DNA from: Flavobacteriaceae bacterium UBA7433
GTDB taxonomy: Bacteria > Bacteroidota > Bacteroidia > Flavobacteriales > Flavobacteriaceae
Direction: 5' to 3'
NCBI GenBank assembly: GCA_002477565.1
Contig: DLQL01000002.1
Span: forward strand, 4,468-29,856
DNA length: 25,389 nt
Each line of letters starts with the position of its first letter. The stretch's first letter is position 1. This document shows, one piece after another, positions 22,792-25,389 of the stretch. The position numbers and the translations under genes are program-made. The notes under the pieces were generated by a model. The model was not told the DNA's origin. It did no database searches and saw only the letters and a list, made by a program, of their open reading frames with translations.

Positions 22792-24651
22792 ATGATTAGA
22801 CCCCTTATTTTTTTTCTTTTTGTGGCCACACTTTCTGCCCAAAACAACGGCTATTGGCAACAACATGTCGATTATGTGATGGACGTGGACATGGACTTGA
22901 AAAAACACCAGTACCGAGGGACTCAAAAATTGACCTATACCAACCATTCCTCTGACACCTTGAACAAGGTGTATTATCATTTGTACTTCAATGCCTTCCA
23001 ACCGGGAAGCGAAATGGACCAACGTTTGCAAGAAATGAAAGACCCCGATGCTCGGATGGTGCACAACATTGGAACCGAAGAAAATCCTATTTACGAAAGT
23101 AGGATTGCCTTGTTACAGTCCGATGAAATTGGATTTCTAAAAGTCCTTTCTTTGGAGCAAGACGGAGTTCCGTTGACCTATCACACAGAGGGAACCCTCT
23201 TAGTGGTGACCTTAAATCAAGCCATTTTTCCCGGGGAGAAGACAGTCTTTGACATGACTTTTTTAGGACAGATCCCTGAACAAATACGCCGATCAGGAAG
23301 GAATAACAAAGAAGGTGTCGCATTGTCGATGACACAATGGTATCCAAAACTTGCCGAATACGATTTTGAAGGATGGCATACCCATGCTTATATTGCAAGA
23401 GAATTTCACGGTGTATGGGGAGATTTTGACGTCACATTGCACCTCGATAAAAAATACGTGGTCGGAGGAACTGGCTATTTGCAAAACCCGCAAGCGGTCG
23501 GGCATGGCTACGAAGACAAAGTTCAAAAAATGAGTTATCCCAAAGGGAAAAAATTGACTTGGCACTTTGTGGCTCCAAACGTTCACGACTTTACTTGGGC
23601 TGCCGATCCAAAGTTTCATCACGACATTTTAGACACGGAAAGCGGGACACGGTTGCACTTTTTTTACAAAAAGAACCTCAAAAAGAAGTATTTGAAAAAC
23701 TGGAAAGCCTTGCCTTCCAAAACTTCAGAGCTGTTGGCCTATTACAACAGCCACGTAGGACCATATCCCTACAAGCAATACTCAGTCATACAAGGAGGAG
23801 ATGGCGGCATGGAATACGGCATGTGTACCTTGGTGACAGGCGAGCGCTCGTTTGGCAGTTTGGTCGGAGTTGTTGCGCATGAATTGGCGCATTCTTGGTT
23901 TCAATTTGTATTGGCAACCAACGAGAGCAAACATCCGTGGATGGACGAAGGGTTTGCAACCTATGTTTCCAACTACGCAGAAAACCACGTTTTGAAACTC
24001 GGAAATCCAAATCCAAATAGCGACTCCTATAAAAGTTACTTTCAATTGTGGGATTACCATATTGAAGAGCCACTGACGACCCAATCGGATGCCTATCACT
24101 ACAATTATGCCTACAGTGTGGGAAGCTATAGCAAAGGGGCGCTTTTCTTGGCACAACTCGAGTATGTGTTGGGAAAAGAAAATGTCGACAAGACCTTACA
24201 GCGCTATTATCAAAAGTTCCAATTCAAACACCCAAGCCCCAATGACATCAAAAGAACTGCCGAAAAGGTTTCGGGAATTTCCTTGGATTGGTACCTTAAC
24301 TATTGGACGCAAACCACCCATGCCATAGATTACGGAGTATCGCTAGAAAACCCTACTCAAATTCTGTTGCAACGCATTGGAAGGATGCCCATGCCTATTG
24401 ACCTGTCCGTTGTCTATCGAGACGGGACGACTGAAAATTTTTACATTCCTTTGCTGATGATGCGCGGCGAAAAACCAACGACGGCCACACGACTAAAAGA
24501 TTGGTCTTGGGTGGCCCCTCAGTACCGAATTGCAACAGAAAAGAGCATTGACTCCGTTGTGATTGACCCTTTGGAAATGATGGCAGACGTGGACCGATCC
24601 AACAACAGTTGGTCAAGTGCTCAACAAACAAATAAAGAAACAAAAAGATAA
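22792..24651 (+). CDS. Secreted M1 family aminopeptidase
   Basis: A zinc aminopeptidase acting outside the cytoplasm: residues 1-16 form a signal peptide (LSA|Q cleavage). The zinc site is HELAH with H363, E364 and H367, and the third ligand E386 in MDEGFATY. The substrate-binding motif is GGMEYG (338-343) where the family usually has GAMEN. A tyrosine likely to act as transition-state stabiliser lies in YNYAYSVGSYSKG. An N-terminal beta domain covers about 25-230, and a C-terminal helical and beta part begins around 440. The 619-residue length is usual for this short bacterial M1 type. The gene lies 68 bases after the S8 peptidase; both may serve peptide breakdown at the cell surface. Confidence 0.93.
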   Translation: MIRPLIFFLFVATLSAQNNGYWQQHVDYVMDVDMDLKKHQYRGTQKLTYTNHSSDTLNKVYYHLYFNAFQPGSEMDQRLQEMKDPDARMVHNIGTEENPIYESRIALLQSDEIGFLKVLSLEQDGVPLTYHTEGTLLVVTLNQAIFPGEKTVFDMTFLGQIPEQIRRSGRNNKEGVALSMTQWYPKLAEYDFEGWHTHAYIAREFHGVWGDFDVTLHLDKKYVVGGTGYLQNPQAVGHGYEDKVQKMSYPKGKKLTWHFVAPNVHDFTWAADPKFHHDILDTESGTRLHFFYKKNLKKKYLKNWKALPSKTSELLAYYNSHVGPYPYKQYSVIQGGDGGMEYGMCTLVTGERSFGSLVGVVAHELAHSWFQFVLATNESKHPWMDEGFATYVSNYAENHVLKLGNPNPNSDSYKSYFQLWDYHIEEPLTTQSDAYHYNYAYSVGSYSKGALFLAQLEYVLGKENVDKTLQRYYQKFQFKHPSPNDIKRTAEKVSGISLDWYLNYWTQTTHAIDYGVSLENPTQILLQRIGRMPMPIDLSVVYRDGTTENFYIPLLMMRGEKPTTATRLKDWSWVAPQYRIATEKSIDSVVIDPLEMMADVDRSNNSWSSAQQTNKETKR

Positions 24652-24662
24652 AAATTGACCAT

Positions 24663-25115
24663 ATGAAAGCATTCCTCAAATTAGACGAAAATGTCCTGAA
24701 ATTCCTGCGTGAAAAGGCAAACAAGAAAAGCATTCAACTCGAAGCGCTTCTTGAAATACTTGCGCAAAAAAACTTGGAAGATACACTTGTAAAAGCGATC
24801 AATCAGGAACTTGAAAATTTGAATGTGCATTCAGAAAAAACCTTGTTAAAACAGCTCAAAAAAACACAAGCAGTCATTTTGAAACGAATTGAAAAAGACG
24901 AGCAATTGGTGACAAAGCACCATTTTCGAAACACTTGGATGGCATATGGAATGCTCACCGGATCTGTACTTGGAAGTGTTCTTGGCATGCGGGCAAACAA
25001 CATGTCGCTTTTGGGCTTGTGGCTCCCTTTAGGGATGGTCTTCGGGATGGCGATCGGAATCGAAAAAGACAAGCGCGCCAAAGCTTTGGGAAAACAATTG
25101 GACTTGGAATTTTAG
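24663..25115 (+). CDS. Small membrane protein with N-terminal helical domain, family not recognised
   Basis: I do not recognise this 150-residue protein. Residues 1-90 are charged and look entirely helical, probably a coiled coil (leucine/lysine repeats such as LEALLEILAQKNLEDTL). Two hydrophobic segments follow, about 91-108 and 113-132, the first with a glycine-zipper pattern (GMLTGSVLGSVLGM) and the second GMVFGMAIG. The C-terminus is short and charged. No signal peptide. It starts 11 bases after the M1 peptidase stop and so is probably co-transcribed. A membrane-associated scaffold or regulator would fit, but nothing proves a function. Confidence 0.7.
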   Translation: MKAFLKLDENVLKFLREKANKKSIQLEALLEILAQKNLEDTLVKAINQELENLNVHSEKTLLKQLKKTQAVILKRIEKDEQLVTKHHFRNTWMAYGMLTGSVLGSVLGMRANNMSLLGLWLPLGMVFGMAIGIEKDKRAKALGKQLDLEF

Positions 25116-25145
25116 CCTCGAATCAAATCAGGAGCTTGCCAAACA

Positions 25146-25389
25146 TCAAACATCGTCAAAATCAATAGAGATTTTTGCTGTGGTTGGATGCGCTTGGCAG
25201 GTCAAAATCATGCCTTCTTTGATCTCGTCATCCGTAAGAATGCTGTTGGCACTCATCACCGCATGCCCTTCGGTTACTTTGGCCATGCAACTACTGCAAA
25301 CTCCCCCTTGACAAGAATAAGGGGCGTCGATGTGGTGTCGCAAAGCAGCAGCAAGAATCGTATCTTTTTGGTCCATGGCATAGGTGGTT
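25146..25389 (-). CDS. C-terminal 2Fe-2S ferredoxin domain of a larger reductase (partial)
   Basis: Only the last 81 residues are visible; the gene continues past the window edge, and the Met at 25376 is internal because in-frame sequence TTYA precedes it. The plant-type ferredoxin motif is SCQGGVCSSC followed later by LTCQAHP, giving the four cluster ligands. The preceding DTILAAALRHHIDAPY is typical of the C-terminal ferredoxin module of PaaE-type oxidoreductases (FAD, NAD(P)H, then 2Fe-2S). So the whole gene is probably a ferredoxin-NADP-reductase-like PaaE homologue, though a stand-alone ferredoxin cannot be excluded. It converges with the preceding gene at 30 bases. Confidence 0.88.
   Translation of the reverse strand, partial: TTYAMDQKDTILAAALRHHIDAPYSCQGGVCSSCMAKVTEGHAVMSANSILTDDEIKEGMILTCQAHPTTAKISIDFDDV

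Overview
The window looks like chromosomal DNA of a member of the Bacteroidota, most likely a (marine) Flavobacteriaceae. The evidence is the gliding-motility lipoprotein GldH, promoters of the Bacteroidota type (TTG, about 18-19 bases, TAnnTTTG), several lipoproteins with short signal peptides, few Shine-Dalgarno sites, and flavobacterial families such as the DUF4837 lipoprotein. No phage, insertion sequence, CRISPR array or riboswitch was seen.

Layout: the window opens with the 3' half of a tRNA-Leu and its terminator, facing an aspartate-semialdehyde dehydrogenase gene (asd, minus strand) with its own terminator. From 1639 to 12687 there is a run of plus-strand housekeeping and envelope genes: trhO (tRNA wobble-uridine hydroxylation), a RicT/PSP1-type protein overlapping gldH, a class A penicillin-binding protein, an acyl-CoA synthetase-like enzyme, exonuclease III, an MltD-like lytic transglycosylase whose second LysM domain is broken by frameshifts, and a DUF4837 lipoprotein.

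From 12708 to 17244 lies the most interesting part: a strong consensus promoter followed by five genes, every junction being a 4-base ATGA stop/start overlap. They encode a DUF2805 (TIGR03643) protein, a photolyase homologue with its alpha/beta domain apparently moved to the C-terminus, a full-length cryptochrome/photolyase, a 45-residue DUF2256 Cys-pair protein, and a (6-4)-photolyase-like protein that appears to lack all four iron-sulfur ligands of that family. Three photolyase paralogues of different build, translated together with two small proteins of unknown function, suggest a light-dependent DNA repair or blue-light sensing module.

The operon runs head-on, with a 2-base gap, into glnS (minus strand). 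folB diverges from glnS and is followed by a tRNA-Cys with a clear promoter and terminator. A metallo-beta-lactamase-fold hydrolase, a subtilase lipoprotein with a large insertion, a secreted M1 aminopeptidase and a small membrane protein follow. The window ends inside a minus-strand gene whose visible C-terminus is a plant-type 2Fe-2S ferredoxin domain.
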